Source: Eubacteriales bacterium
GTDB taxonomy: Bacteria; Bacillota; Clostridia; Lachnospirales; Lachnospiraceae
Assembly (NCBI GenBank): GCA_030524135.1
Contig: JAUNHA010000003.1
Location: 1 to 64,000 of the forward strand
Reading direction: 5' to 3'
Length of the DNA: 64,000 nt
In this document: positions 1 to 9,451 of the stretch, one piece after another
Position numbering within the stretch: the first letter of the stretch is position 1
Layout of the letters: every line of letters starts with the position of its first letter
Notes under the pieces: model-generated
What the model was told of the DNA's origin: nothing
What the model saw: only the letters and a program-made list of their open reading frames with translations
Database searches by the model: none
Position numbers and translations under genes: made by a program

Positions 1-78
1 TTTTATGAGAGATTCACAGAGCCGCTGTCAACTTAGCTGGCTGCGGCCCTATAACAATGGAAATGTAAACTTATCTTT

Positions 79-987
79 TTATTTGACACAATGCGCGGCA
101 TCTACATTATTTGTAATATATCGTTCCAATTCTTTTGTAAATATGACACTTGGATTTGTTTCGCTTGTATCCTTGTTGTTATTTAGTGCAACATATACTG
201 TTCTCCTGGGTGGAGATTGGAGCTTGAATATCTCACAGTTTTGCGTTTCTTCGTAATAACTTGCAACTGTATATGGCATAATTGACCAACATCCTGGTTC
301 ATCCATTAATCTGACCGTCATTCTTACAATTTCTGTAACAAATCTGGGACAGGACCTGGGAAATACATTTTTATGCCATCGCTCGAAATTAATATCAAAC
401 CCCTGATATACCTCTTTTTCCGGTTCAAGTTTCTCTAGTTCTATTATTTTGGACTTATTATTTTCCTTTGTTTTATCACAGCGCCTTAAACATACGTATT
501 CTTCACTATACAGTTCTTTGGTTTGAATAGACTTAAGATCATAAAGATCATTGGATATACCTACATCATATATTCCCTGCTCTACTTTATTGAGAATGTC
601 GCTGCTGTAACCATTAATCACTTTCAATTCAATTTCTGGATGTGATCTTACAAATTCCTGATAAAAATCAAGCAAAAAATATCCATTCACGCTATCGACG
701 CCAGAGACGAGTAAATGCTTTTTTCTCAGACGATTCCCGATATTCCGAGCTGCCATATCAAGATCCCGGAATCTTAGAGCTATGGGAAGAAATTCTTCAC
801 CAGCATTTGTTAGTGCGAGATTACGGATTCCCTGTTGTCTGTTAAATAACTTTGCCCCCAATTCTGTTTCCAACATTGACAGTTTATAGCTTAAGGTGGA
901 TTGCGATAAAAATAATTCTGCAGCTGCTTTCGAAATATTGTGGTTTTGGTAGATAGCTAAAAATAACTTTATATCTTCACTGTTCAT
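79..987 (-). CDS. LysR-family transcriptional regulator
   Basis: A 302-residue protein with a LysR-type winged helix-turn-helix in residues 1-60 (SKAAAELFLSQSTLSYKLS gives the recognition-helix region) and a C-terminal substrate-binding-like domain in which a small ligand would act as co-inducer. The start is the ATG at 987, because GGAGG lies five bases before it; an upstream in-frame TTG lies ahead of that site and is less likely. It is transcribed away from the aldolase and symporter genes at 1119-3442, the classic arrangement for a LysR regulator controlling a divergent operon. The gene is AT-rich compared with the ribosomal part of the window. The inducer cannot be read from the sequence; an amino acid or dicarboxylate is an inference from the neighbours. 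Confidence 0.9.
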   Translation of the reverse strand: MNSEDIKLFLAIYQNHNISKAAAELFLSQSTLSYKLSMLETELGAKLFNRQQGIRNLALTNAGEEFLPIALRFRDLDMAARNIGNRLRKKHLLVSGVDSVNGYFLLDFYQEFVRSHPEIELKVINGYSSDILNKVEQGIYDVGISNDLYDLKSIQTKELYSEEYVCLRRCDKTKENNKSKIIELEKLEPEKEVYQGFDINFERWHKNVFPRSCPRFVTEIVRMTVRLMDEPGCWSIMPYTVASYYEETQNCEIFKLQSPPRRTVYVALNNNKDTSETNPSVIFTKELERYITNNVDAAHCVK

Positions 988-1047
988 TATAACCTCCAAA
1001 TTTATTAAATATCTAATTTACTAATATTATATATCTTATTATTGAAG

Positions 1048-1076
1048 TTGTGAAAGCGTTTCTATTGTGATATTAC
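1048..1076 (+). promoter_or_regulatory. Putative promoter of the aldolase-symporter operon
   Basis: TTGTGA (1048-1053) and TATTAC (1071-1076) are spaced by 17 bases and sit 42 bases before the aldolase start, within the 131-base divergent region shared with the LysR gene. The match to sigma-A consensus is only fair. The surrounding AT-rich sequence is where a LysR operator would be expected, but no single clear operator was recognised. Confidence 0.45.
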
Positions 1077-1118
1077 ATTAATTAACACCGGTGACTTTTT
1101 TAAGGGGGATTTACCTGT

Positions 1119-2186
1119 ATGACAATTGAAGAGATCAAAACATTATTAGATTTGAGAAGTGATACATCTACACTTCCAACACAAAGTATGTGGGAAGCGA
1201 TGTCTAAAGCCGTTCTTGGAGATGGAGGACGCGTAGACCTTACCGGACGCGGAGAAGATCCAACAGTTTACGAGTTAGAAAACCTTGCAGCTTCTATGCT
1301 GGGCAAGGAAGATGCTATGTATATTGCAACGGGAAGTCTGGCGAACCACACAGCTTTACTTGCAGTCACAGATAGAGGAGATAAAGTTTTAGTTGAACGA
1401 TCTGCTCATATATACATCAATGAGAAATTTGACTTTTTGTCCAAATTCAGCGGGCTCGTTCCTATATTTTATCACCTTGATAGTAATTATCAGATATCAC
1501 CTAAAGAAATAGAATATCTAATTCAGTATCACGATATTAGAGTTTTATGTCTCGAAAATACGCACAATTATTCCGGTGGTACCTGTCTGACACCTGCATG
1601 TACTGCCAAAATATGTGAGTTAGCACATAATGAAGGTATGCATGTACATCTTGATGGCGCACGTATTTTTAACTCAGCAGTAGCACAACACGTTGATGTA
1701 AAAGAGCTGGTTGCCCCTGTTGACTCAGTAATGTTCTGTCTTTCTAAAGGACTATGCGCTCCTGTAGGCTCGTTACTTGTCGGAAGTAAAGATTTTATTG
1801 AAAAAGCCCGGGCAGTCGGTAAAATGATCGGAACCCCCATGCGTCAGGCGGGTATTATAGCTGCAGCCGGAATTGTAGCGCTCAAAGAGAATGTAGATCG
1901 GCTTGCCGAAGATCATAAAAAAGCCAAACGTTTAGGCGAACTGCTTTCTGTTATCGACAATGCTATTATGGATCCGAAAGCAGATCAAACCGATTTTGTT
2001 TATATGAATGTAACGCCAACAGGTTTAACAGCACAGCAAGTAACTGATGCGCTTAGACGTAAAGGTCTTCTTGTAGCCAAAATGACCGATGAAAGTATCC
2101 GTTTGGCAGTTCATAAAGATATCTCTATGGATGATGTTGAAAGAGCTGCGAAAATTGTAATTGATTTCTTTGCGTCACTCAAATAG
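1119..2186 (+). CDS. Threonine aldolase-family PLP-dependent lyase
   Basis: A 355-residue fold-type I PLP enzyme of the beta-eliminating lyase / low-specificity threonine aldolase family, which cleaves L-threonine or allo-threonine to glycine and acetaldehyde. Visible signatures are the N-terminal LRSDTSTLPT segment, the ATGSLANH cofactor-loop region (about residue 70), the HLDGARIFN motif with the PLP-pyridine aspartate (D179), and CLSKGLCAPVGS with the predicted Schiff-base lysine K210. Length is normal for the family. RBS AAGGGGGAT precedes the ATG. It is followed after 29 bases by a symporter gene, so substrate uptake and cleavage are probably co-expressed under the divergent LysR regulator. 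A related activity, such as cleavage of another beta-hydroxy amino acid, is possible. Confidence 0.88.
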   Translation: MTIEEIKTLLDLRSDTSTLPTQSMWEAMSKAVLGDGGRVDLTGRGEDPTVYELENLAASMLGKEDAMYIATGSLANHTALLAVTDRGDKVLVERSAHIYINEKFDFLSKFSGLVPIFYHLDSNYQISPKEIEYLIQYHDIRVLCLENTHNYSGGTCLTPACTAKICELAHNEGMHVHLDGARIFNSAVAQHVDVKELVAPVDSVMFCLSKGLCAPVGSLLVGSKDFIEKARAVGKMIGTPMRQAGIIAAAGIVALKENVDRLAEDHKKAKRLGELLSVIDNAIMDPKADQTDFVYMNVTPTGLTAQQVTDALRRKGLLVAKMTDESIRLAVHKDISMDDVERAAKIVIDFFASLK

Positions 2187-2215
2187 AGCTACCATATTTA
2201 GAAGGGAGGATATCT

Positions 2216-3442
2216 ATGCTACAGAAAATACGTTCATTTTCCATCACCATGTGGATTTTTATTGGCATGATAATCGGAATTACAGCAGGCTTTATAATCG
2301 GAGAACCAGCCGGAAATGTTTCTTTTATCGGAACGATCTGGATCCGTATGATGAAAATTTCTCTTGCCCCTATTGTTCTTGTCATGATTGCCAAAAGTAT
2401 CGGGGAACAGCAAAATGGCAAGAAGATAGGTTTTGTTGCAGTTGGCATCCTCATATACTACACATTCACAACTTTTTTAGCTAGCATCATAGGAATTATC
2501 GTAGCGAGCCTCACCAAAGTAGGCGTGGGTTTCAGTGGATTAGATACAAATTCAGAAGCTAATTTTGAAGCAACGGAAATGTCCATTGAAAGTTTCGGAT
2601 TAAGCCTTATGCCTGATAATCTTCTTAAACCGCTTGTAGAAACCACAATGCTTCAGGTTCTGGTTATCGGTGTAATCATGGGCGCAGCTATTTTGGCTTT
2701 GCCTGATAACAAAGTAAGAAACTCCATACTAAATGGTCTTAATTGTCTGCAAAGTCTGCTTAACGGCATGTTAAAAATCAGCATGTGTTTTGCGCCGATT
2801 GGTGTAGCTTGTTCAATGGCAGCACTCATCGGTGTACACGGTGGAGACATTTTAGGTTCTATTGCAGGTTTTATAGGAACAATGACTTTAGGTCTTATTT
2901 TGCAGTTTGTTTGTGTTTATGCAATGGTCGTATTAATTTTTGCAAAAGAAAATCCGTTTACTTTTTTAGTTAGAATGCTGCCTTCAATGATGATTGCTCT
3001 TACAACGTCCAGTTCTTTACTTGTTGTTCCCAGCAATCTTGCTGTATGCCGCAAATATAAGATAGACGAAGAAATATCAAATTTCACCATTCCTCTTGGC
3101 GCTGTATTTAATTTGGATGGTGCCGCAGTCTTTTTCCCTTGTGTTATTCTATTTGCTGCTCAGGCTTCCGGAATAGAATTCAGTTTGGGAACGTTACTCT
3201 ATATGGCAATCATGGGAACTGTAATTGCTTCCAGCGGCGGCGGAATCGTTGGTGGTTCTTTGGTAAAGTGCATGGTTTTGTGCGAACTATTTTCCGTACC
3301 AAGCTCTATTATTACGCTTATAACAAGTGTATATATCATATTGGATGCATTAATCACTGTATGCAACGCTTCAGGCGACGTAGCCGGAACACTAATGATT
3401 GGACGTATCGTTCAAAGAAGAAAACTAAATGTCAAACAGTAA
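2216..3442 (+). CDS. Dicarboxylate/amino acid:cation symporter (DAACS family)
   Basis: A 408-residue polytopic membrane protein resembling the GltP/SstT/DctA family, which imports dicarboxylates or small amino acids with Na+ or H+. The hallmark segments of the transport core are present: the serine-rich re-entrant loop TTSSSLLVVPSNL, the FNLDGAAVFFP segment corresponding to the NMDGT ion-binding motif, and ASSGGGIVGGS in the second hairpin. About eight membrane helices plus two hairpins are expected. RBS AAGGGAGGA precedes the ATG. Being next to a threonine-aldolase-type enzyme, it may carry threonine or serine (the SstT-like role) rather than glutamate; that is inference. A terminator-like structure follows. 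Confidence 0.88.
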   Translation: MLQKIRSFSITMWIFIGMIIGITAGFIIGEPAGNVSFIGTIWIRMMKISLAPIVLVMIAKSIGEQQNGKKIGFVAVGILIYYTFTTFLASIIGIIVASLTKVGVGFSGLDTNSEANFEATEMSIESFGLSLMPDNLLKPLVETTMLQVLVIGVIMGAAILALPDNKVRNSILNGLNCLQSLLNGMLKISMCFAPIGVACSMAALIGVHGGDILGSIAGFIGTMTLGLILQFVCVYAMVVLIFAKENPFTFLVRMLPSMMIALTTSSSLLVVPSNLAVCRKYKIDEEISNFTIPLGAVFNLDGAAVFFPCVILFAAQASGIEFSLGTLLYMAIMGTVIASSGGGIVGGSLVKCMVLCELFSVPSSIITLITSVYIILDALITVCNASGDVAGTLMIGRIVQRRKLNVKQ

Positions 3443-3486
3443 TAAAAAAGCATCTGGCTGATTCCTGATTTAAATTTCTAAACGTA

Positions 3487-3558
3487 AAGAAGAGACAGAA
3501 TTTGAAAACCCTGGCATTTCACAGCTTGGATCTTCCAGAAACTGTCTCTTCTTTTTAT
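3487..3558 (+). terminator. Probable terminator after the symporter
   Basis: AAGAAGAGACAG at 3487-3498 is exactly complementary to CTGTCTCTTCTT at 3542-3553 and the second arm runs into a T-rich stretch. The 43-base loop is longer than usual, so this is a likely but not ideal intrinsic terminator. Confidence 0.5.
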
Positions 3559-3560
3559 GG

Positions 3561-3593
3561 GCTGTGAAAAATGAGGAATCATTTTTTCACGGC
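3561..3593 (-). terminator. Hairpin downstream of the SLH gene
   Basis: An inverted repeat (3561-3574 against 3579-3593, four-base loop, one bulge) lies six bases beyond the stop codon of the SLH surface protein gene. It contains A/T runs in the stem but no clear T-tract after it on the minus strand, so its role as terminator of that gene is tentative. Confidence 0.4.
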
Positions 3594-3599
3594 TCCTTC

Positions 3600-6500
3600 T
3601 CAATTATCCTGATTATCGTTTTGCATCCAGCCATATACAGTCTGCGGATCGATAATGACCTCCACAAACCGATGCAGAGCGGCGGCAGCCTCCGCACGGG
3701 TCATGCCGCCCTGAGGATCGAACAGGCTGTCTTTTCCGGAAAGGATTCCCGCCTGCTGCATCGCTTTTACCGCATCCTTTGCCCAGAACGAAATCTCCGC
3801 GTTATCCAGGTAGGTCACAGCCTTCAGCATTTTCGGGATGGAATAGCCCAGCTTATCAGCATAGCTTTTCATGATCACTGCCATCTGCTCACGGGTGATG
3901 ATGCCGTCCGGTTCAAAAGTGGCAGAGGTCATGCCGCTGGCGATACCGGTCGCTGCCGCCCAGTTCACATACGCGGCATAATCGGCATCGGCTTTCACAT
4001 CGGCAAACGTTCCGGACTGATAAGCTGCCGGATCGATGCCTGTAAGCCGTCCGAGCGCAGTTACGAGCATTGCTCTTGTCAGTCCGGCATCCGGACTAAA
4101 GGTCGTCTCGCCTGTCCCGGAGAACAGCCCGCGGCTGACAGTAAAGAGGATGTCATCCTTCGCCCAATGACTGTCTATGTCCGTAAAGACCGGAACCGGA
4201 CTCTTATACCCTATGCCGCAGATGCCAAACTGTCCTGCTTCAAAAATCACGGCCTTCTGACCTGCATCATAAGCAGACTTGATGATCCACTGCACTTTGC
4301 CGCTTCCGTCCACAGAAACCGCATATAAGCTTCCGGTCTGTTCGTTTGCTGCCGTTGTGTAAGGCAGCTTGACGGAAACCGTCCTGCCCTGCCAGTCGGT
4401 GAGAGGCATTTCCCTGCCATCGCTGACATAAACCAGTGAAATCTCATAAACCGGTCTCGTTCCGACTGCCGCCCTTGCTGCATCGGAAGTGACCGCTGCC
4501 TGAGACATCCGCAGGATCAGGTCACCGCCCTCGGACCGGGTATCCAGCATTTTCAGTGTATCCAGTGTAAATCCAAGGGAGGGCAGGGCATTCGTCATAA
4601 TTTCGAACCGGCGTACCTCCGCTGCCACTAACATATCCAGCGTACCCGCTTTGATGATAACGGAAAGACTCTTTACACCCTGCGCATTCTGAATGGGAAC
4701 CGTCACGGCGATACCGTTTGCTGCATTTCCATTTTTCACTGCGTCAGCAGCCGCGTGATTGATCGTATCCTGTACGACGCCACCGTCAATAACGGCACTT
4801 CCATCGGTTCCGGGCAGCACAGGCGTGGTCTGACCTGTAGTCGGTATCTGTGAATCGCCCTGATCCGGCTGAAGCACGGTGGAAGGATCACTTACCGTAC
4901 CCGAACCGCCGCCGGAGGCATTTCTTCTGGTCACAACGACCTGACAGCTTGCCTCGGCTGCTTCGTGATTGTCATCTCCGCTGTATGCTGCAGTAAAGCT
5001 ATAGGTCTGACTTATGTTAGGCAGCATAGCCTTCCAGATGTTGGCTTCACCGGTCTCCAGGGTGATACTGCTGTCAGAACAGATGAATTCTGCTTTTCCG
5101 CCTTCCGGAAGACCGGTCAGTTTGAATTCCACCTGACCGCGCCCCTTTTGTTCTGTTGCGGAAGGGGTCAGTGTCAGCTCCGGCGCCGCTTTTTCCACAG
5201 GCACGGCTACCACCTGCTTCGTCGTGGAAATCGTTTCGTAATTCTGCTCCGTTGCTTCTCCCGGTTTGAACACAACCATATAGCCATCGTTTAACACAGG
5301 GGGTACCGTATCCGGCATTTCCCATGCGAACGAACCGTACTCTGTACTGCCTCCGCTCAATTTGCTCTCCGACAGTTTTTGTCCGTAGATAATGGTGTCG
5401 GCAACAGGCCAGACAATAGCCGGTGCTTCTGCTTTGCCAATGGTGAATGCCGTTATCTGCGTTCCGGTATAGTTACCCGTTCCGGTGGCGGTCACCGTGA
5501 CCGTTCCGGCGTTTGTCAGATTGCCCGCTCCGCCGTTGATATTTTCATAGCTGAGTTCGTAGTCCGTTCCGTTGATCAGCATGATTTTCTTCCACGCTAC
5601 GTTTACAGTCGGTGTTTTCGCATTCCCGTCATAAATGAACGGTCCGCCGCTTACCGCAACTTCCGCATCTGAGAGCGGAGCCGGTTCAATCTTCACTTCT
5701 ACTGTTCCAGACTGCGCTGCCATATCGTCCGAACCCACAAATTTTGCTGTGAGTTCATGTACTCCGCTTCCGAGACCAAGCTCTACTGTATCGAGTTTAA
5801 AGATCAGCGCAGCTCCGTTGGTGACATCCTGTGCCTCCGTGAGCTGTCTGTCTCCTTCGTAAATCGCCATCTGACCCGCTTCCGGTGCTGCAGGCTCTGT
5901 GAGAAGTGCCAGCGAATTTCTGACTGCAGCCACACCGGTCGCCTTCGGCGTCACACTGACAGTAATGGGATCACCATAGGTATAGGTCCTGTCCTCACGG
6001 TCTACCGTCACTCCGCCTTCAAACGCAGTCTCAGACTGTTCGATCGTGAAGCTCGCCGTCTTCGTTCCGGTATAGTTGCCCGTTCCCGTTGCCGTTACTG
6101 TGACCGTTCCGGCGCTGATGAGGTCGCCTTCACCGCCATTGCTGTTCACATAAGAAAGTTCGTAATCTGTGCCGTCAGTCAGCCTTGTCTCGTTCCACAT
6201 TATGCTTACATCCGGAGTGATCTGGGACCCGGTATAAGCATATGTACCATTCACCTTGACATCAGCAGTTCCCAGATTTCCCTTTACCGAAAGATCGGCA
6301 CTGCCGGTTTGCGGCTGCAGCGTCATGCCGCCATCGTAGACGGCATAAATCGTATAGGTATTTAATGCCCATGCATCGCCTGTAATTTCTACATTTTCCA
6401 GCATCGCTGTGTTGTTCACGACCGGAATCGGATCTTCATTCAGCTTTCTCCCATTCGAATTCGGATCACCCTGATAAAAATCCACCGTATTCTGTCGTAA

Positions 6501-9446
6501 AGAAAGTGTGTTCACTCTCTGCTCAACCATCGCCTGAATGGTGAGGAAAGAACCATAAATTACTGTATTTTCAGCTACGCCCTCACCTTCAAAACCTACT
6601 GTTACCAAAGAGTCTCTTATAAAGTCATTGTCAATCGTATCTGCAATCGTACCATTCCCCGTAAGCGTTCCGCTTCCGGTCAAAGTTCCATCGCCGATGA
6701 TATGACCGTTATTCGTGAGTTTGCCGTCAATAATGAGCGTCACATCCTTCGGGATCTCCAGCGTACTGCTTTCCGGGATCGTCAGTTCCTGACTGTCGGA
6801 GATCTCCAGGTTTTCCTGAAGCTTCTGTTTTCCGTAGACTCCGCCGCTGTTTCCATCGAAAATGATGCCTCTCCAGCTGCTCTTATCCTCGTTGTCATCG
6901 ATCGAGCTTGCCTTGATCATGGCGTTCCCGTGCGACCCGGTACTGAACGCGCCTCCGACGCCCGTACCGCCGCTGCCGATGTTGCCATTATTGAAACCAT
7001 AACCGCCGCTGCCTCCAGTGGCAGTCACCGCACCGCTAGTGATCGCAGTGCCTCCGTTCCCGCTGACGATTCCCGCACCGCCATTCCCACCATTGGCATT
7101 ACCCCAGCCGCTTATACCGCGACCGCCGGCACCGCCGGTAGCAGTCACTATACCGCCGGTAACTGTAACGCCTTCGTTCTCACTTACGATCCCGGCGCCG
7201 CCGTTTCCGCCATCGCCGTCCTTGTTCTCAGCACCGGCGCCATTGCCGCCATTATTGCCGATTGCCTTTACGGTACCGCCGTTGATATTAATGCTTCCGC
7301 TGTCGCTAATGCTGATTCCGGCACCACCATTTCCGCCGCGGCCAGCTCTTTTATTACCACTGTTGCCTGCGCCGCCTTTGCCGCCGGTGGCAGTCAAACT
7401 GCCATCGGTGATCGTGATACTTCCGTTTGCGCTGACACTGATCCCCGTGCCGCCGTTTTCACCGGGACCCCCAGAGCCAAAAACATCGTTGCCTTTGCCT
7501 CCATCGCCACCGGTGGCAGTCACCTTTCCTCCTTCAATCGTGAGGTTTCCCCCATCACCGATGCTGATGCCTGAACTGCCGGCGACACCTGTACCGGCAT
7601 TGTTTCCGGTGGCGGTCACTGAACCATCACTGATCGTGATCGCTGCCGCACCGGTACTAATGCCGATTCTTCCGATCGCCGTCACTTTGCCGCCGCCAAC
7701 CGTGAGCATTCCTCCATCACCGACGCTGATGCCCGCACCGTTACCGCCACCGGTGGCACTCACTGTCCCGCCGCTTACCGTAAGTGCTTCGCCCTCACTG
7801 ATGCTGATTCCCGGGGCGTCAGTACCATTACCTTTCCCTGAACCGCCTGTTCCCCCTTGAACCGTAACCGAACCATCTTCGATGGTAAATGTCCCGCTGA
7901 TGCCTGCGGCTCCATTACCGCCGGGACCATTCTTACTGCCATTTCTTAAATCGGTGCCGCCTTCGCCTCCGTTACCACCTTCCACTTGCACTTCCACAGC
8001 GCCTTCGTTGATCATAATACTTTCGATGATGATCCCGGCACCGCCATCTCCGCCTCTGCCGCCATTATCCGATGAACTACTTCCACCATAACCGCCGGTA
8101 CCTCCGTTGGCAGTCAACGCTCCACCATTCATAATAATTGTTCCGTTTACACCGCTGATCCCGGCACCGCCATCTCCGCCGTCACCGTTGCCAAATGAAC
8201 CCTCATTACCGTTACCTCCAACGGTAGATACCGTGCCGCCGTTGATGGTAAGTGTTCCGCCATCGCCGATACTGATCGCCGCGCCGCCGGCCACGCCTTT
8301 ATTGTCATCACTGGTCGTACTGTATCCCTTAATGGACAGCACGCCTGATTCGCGCTCCTGGCAGTACACAGTCAGACTGCTATTTTCTTCTATGCGAATG
8401 CCGCGCCGGGCAAGCAGTCTGTGATCGTCTGTTAAAACCAGATGAACTTCTCCGCTGACAGTAATTTCTCCAGAAATTTCCGTATTTCGGTCATTGATCA
8501 CATACCAGCCGTCATATTTATCGTCAGACCATAATGTATCGCGAAGGCTAGTGTCAATCTTTGTATAACTATATACCCATTTATCATCGCCGTTTTCAGC
8601 CAGATATTTCACGGGACCTGTAACTGCAAGGGCATTGGTCATGCCATCGAAAAAAGCGAACAGGCTGTCAAACACCTCCGCCCCGGTGATTTTTGATTTT
8701 TGCTCATCGGTCAAAGCGTTGTAAGCGTCAAAGGCTGCCTGAATTTTCTCATATTCTGCCTGCTGCTCCTCGGCAGTCATTTCTGACAGTTCATCCGTAT
8801 CCGGGATGGCATCGATCTGTGCCTGTACCGCTTCTATCTGCTCATCTTCCTGTCCTTCTCTCTGCCCATCTGTTTGTCCGTCTGCCTGCGTATCTTCCTG
8901 CTCATCTATTTGCCCGTCTGCCTGCTCCTCTGTCTGTCCGCATTCTCCGCAAACAAAGGTACAGGGGCTTCCCGGCTCTGCGGGCGCGTAGCCGCACACT
9001 TCATCGTGTTCATGTTCGCAGTCCAGTTCCTCTGTGATGCAGCCGCTTTCCTCACTGCATTCATGGGTGCATTCGGTCGGTCCGGCATCCTCCGGCTCCG
9101 ACGATGTCGCCGTATCGTCCGATGCGTTTTCTTCCGGGTAACATTCCTCCGTATGCGCATGGACACACTCGGTCACAAGCGTATAGCAATCCTCGTCATG
9201 TTCGTGCGTGCAAGGCATTCCGGGAGTTCCTTCCTTATACCCGCACGCAGCGGTATGCGCCGGATGGTGTTCACAAAGACCGTCTGTCCCGGACTCCGTT
9301 GTTTCTACTGCCAATGCATTTACCTGCACAGTTGTAAAAGTCATAACAGCCGCCATCATAAAGGCAGTGAGCTGTTTCCCTACGTTCACTTTCATTCTTC
9401 TCTTTGCTGTGCCTCTGTCTGCCGTATGTTTATTCCATAAAGACAT
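3600..9446 (-). CDS. Giant SLH-domain cell-surface protein with Cys/His-rich head
   Basis: A 1948-residue secreted protein. A signal peptide occupies about residues 18-45 (hydrophobic FMMAAVMTF, likely cleavage after NALA). Residues about 55-175 carry repeated Cys-X-His-X-His-type units (CEHHPAHTAAC, CTHEHDEDC, CVHAHTEEC, CEHEHDEVC) suggestive of metal binding. Then come an acidic Gln/Asp-rich linker, a helical segment, a beta-strand head, and a long Gly-rich repeat tract (about 370-870) with recurring GGNGGAGI-like and VTATGG units, probably a beta-solenoid. Ig-like/MBG-type modules (TVTVTATGTGNYTGT repeated) follow. The C-terminus (about 1745-1935) has three SLH domains that anchor to secondary cell-wall polymer. 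It starts five bases after the LytTR gene, with RBS GGGAGGGGG. Adhesin or matrix role is inference. Confidence 0.9.
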   Translation of the reverse strand: MSLWNKHTADRGTAKRRMKVNVGKQLTAFMMAAVMTFTTVQVNALAVETTESGTDGLCEHHPAHTAACGYKEGTPGMPCTHEHDEDCYTLVTECVHAHTEECYPEENASDDTATSSEPEDAGPTECTHECSEESGCITEELDCEHEHDEVCGYAPAEPGSPCTFVCGECGQTEEQADGQIDEQEDTQADGQTDGQREGQEDEQIEAVQAQIDAIPDTDELSEMTAEEQQAEYEKIQAAFDAYNALTDEQKSKITGAEVFDSLFAFFDGMTNALAVTGPVKYLAENGDDKWVYSYTKIDTSLRDTLWSDDKYDGWYVINDRNTEISGEITVSGEVHLVLTDDHRLLARRGIRIEENSSLTVYCQERESGVLSIKGYSTTSDDNKGVAGGAAISIGDGGTLTINGGTVSTVGGNGNEGSFGNGDGGDGGAGISGVNGTIIMNGGALTANGGTGGYGGSSSSDNGGRGGDGGAGIIIESIMINEGAVEVQVEGGNGGEGGTDLRNGSKNGPGGNGAAGISGTFTIEDGSVTVQGGTGGSGKGNGTDAPGISISEGEALTVSGGTVSATGGGNGAGISVGDGGMLTVGGGKVTAIGRIGISTGAAAITISDGSVTATGNNAGTGVAGSSGISIGDGGNLTIEGGKVTATGGDGGKGNDVFGSGGPGENGGTGISVSANGSITITDGSLTATGGKGGAGNSGNKRAGRGGNGGAGISISDSGSININGGTVKAIGNNGGNGAGAENKDGDGGNGGAGIVSENEGVTVTGGIVTATGGAGGRGISGWGNANGGNGGAGIVSGNGGTAITSGAVTATGGSGGYGFNNGNIGSGGTGVGGAFSTGSHGNAMIKASSIDDNEDKSSWRGIIFDGNSGGVYGKQKLQENLEISDSQELTIPESSTLEIPKDVTLIIDGKLTNNGHIIGDGTLTGSGTLTGNGTIADTIDNDFIRDSLVTVGFEGEGVAENTVIYGSFLTIQAMVEQRVNTLSLRQNTVDFYQGDPNSNGRKLNEDPIPVVNNTAMLENVEITGDAWALNTYTIYAVYDGGMTLQPQTGSADLSVKGNLGTADVKVNGTYAYTGSQITPDVSIMWNETRLTDGTDYELSYVNSNGGEGDLISAGTVTVTATGTGNYTGTKTASFTIEQSETAFEGGVTVDREDRTYTYGDPITVSVTPKATGVAAVRNSLALLTEPAAPEAGQMAIYEGDRQLTEAQDVTNGAALIFKLDTVELGLGSGVHELTAKFVGSDDMAAQSGTVEVKIEPAPLSDAEVAVSGGPFIYDGNAKTPTVNVAWKKIMLINGTDYELSYENINGGAGNLTNAGTVTVTATGTGNYTGTQITAFTIGKAEAPAIVWPVADTIIYGQKLSESKLSGGSTEYGSFAWEMPDTVPPVLNDGYMVVFKPGEATEQNYETISTTKQVVAVPVEKAAPELTLTPSATEQKGRGQVEFKLTGLPEGGKAEFICSDSSITLETGEANIWKAMLPNISQTYSFTAAYSGDDNHEAAEASCQVVVTRRNASGGGSGTVSDPSTVLQPDQGDSQIPTTGQTTPVLPGTDGSAVIDGGVVQDTINHAAADAVKNGNAANGIAVTVPIQNAQGVKSLSVIIKAGTLDMLVAAEVRRFEIMTNALPSLGFTLDTLKMLDTRSEGGDLILRMSQAAVTSDAARAAVGTRPVYEISLVYVSDGREMPLTDWQGRTVSVKLPYTTAANEQTGSLYAVSVDGSGKVQWIIKSAYDAGQKAVIFEAGQFGICGIGYKSPVPVFTDIDSHWAKDDILFTVSRGLFSGTGETTFSPDAGLTRAMLVTALGRLTGIDPAAYQSGTFADVKADADYAAYVNWAAATGIASGMTSATFEPDGIITREQMAVIMKSYADKLGYSIPKMLKAVTYLDNAEISFWAKDAVKAMQQAGILSGKDSLFDPQGGMTRAEAAAALHRFVEVIIDPQTVYGWMQNDNQDN

Positions 9447-9451
9447 CCCTG

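Noticed and set aside
6702..8424. Long proline/alanine-rich reading frames on the plus strand opposite the Gly-rich part of the SLH gene
   Set aside because: They are the complement of glycine codons (GGN becomes CCN) in the repeat tract; no ribosome sites or domains support them.
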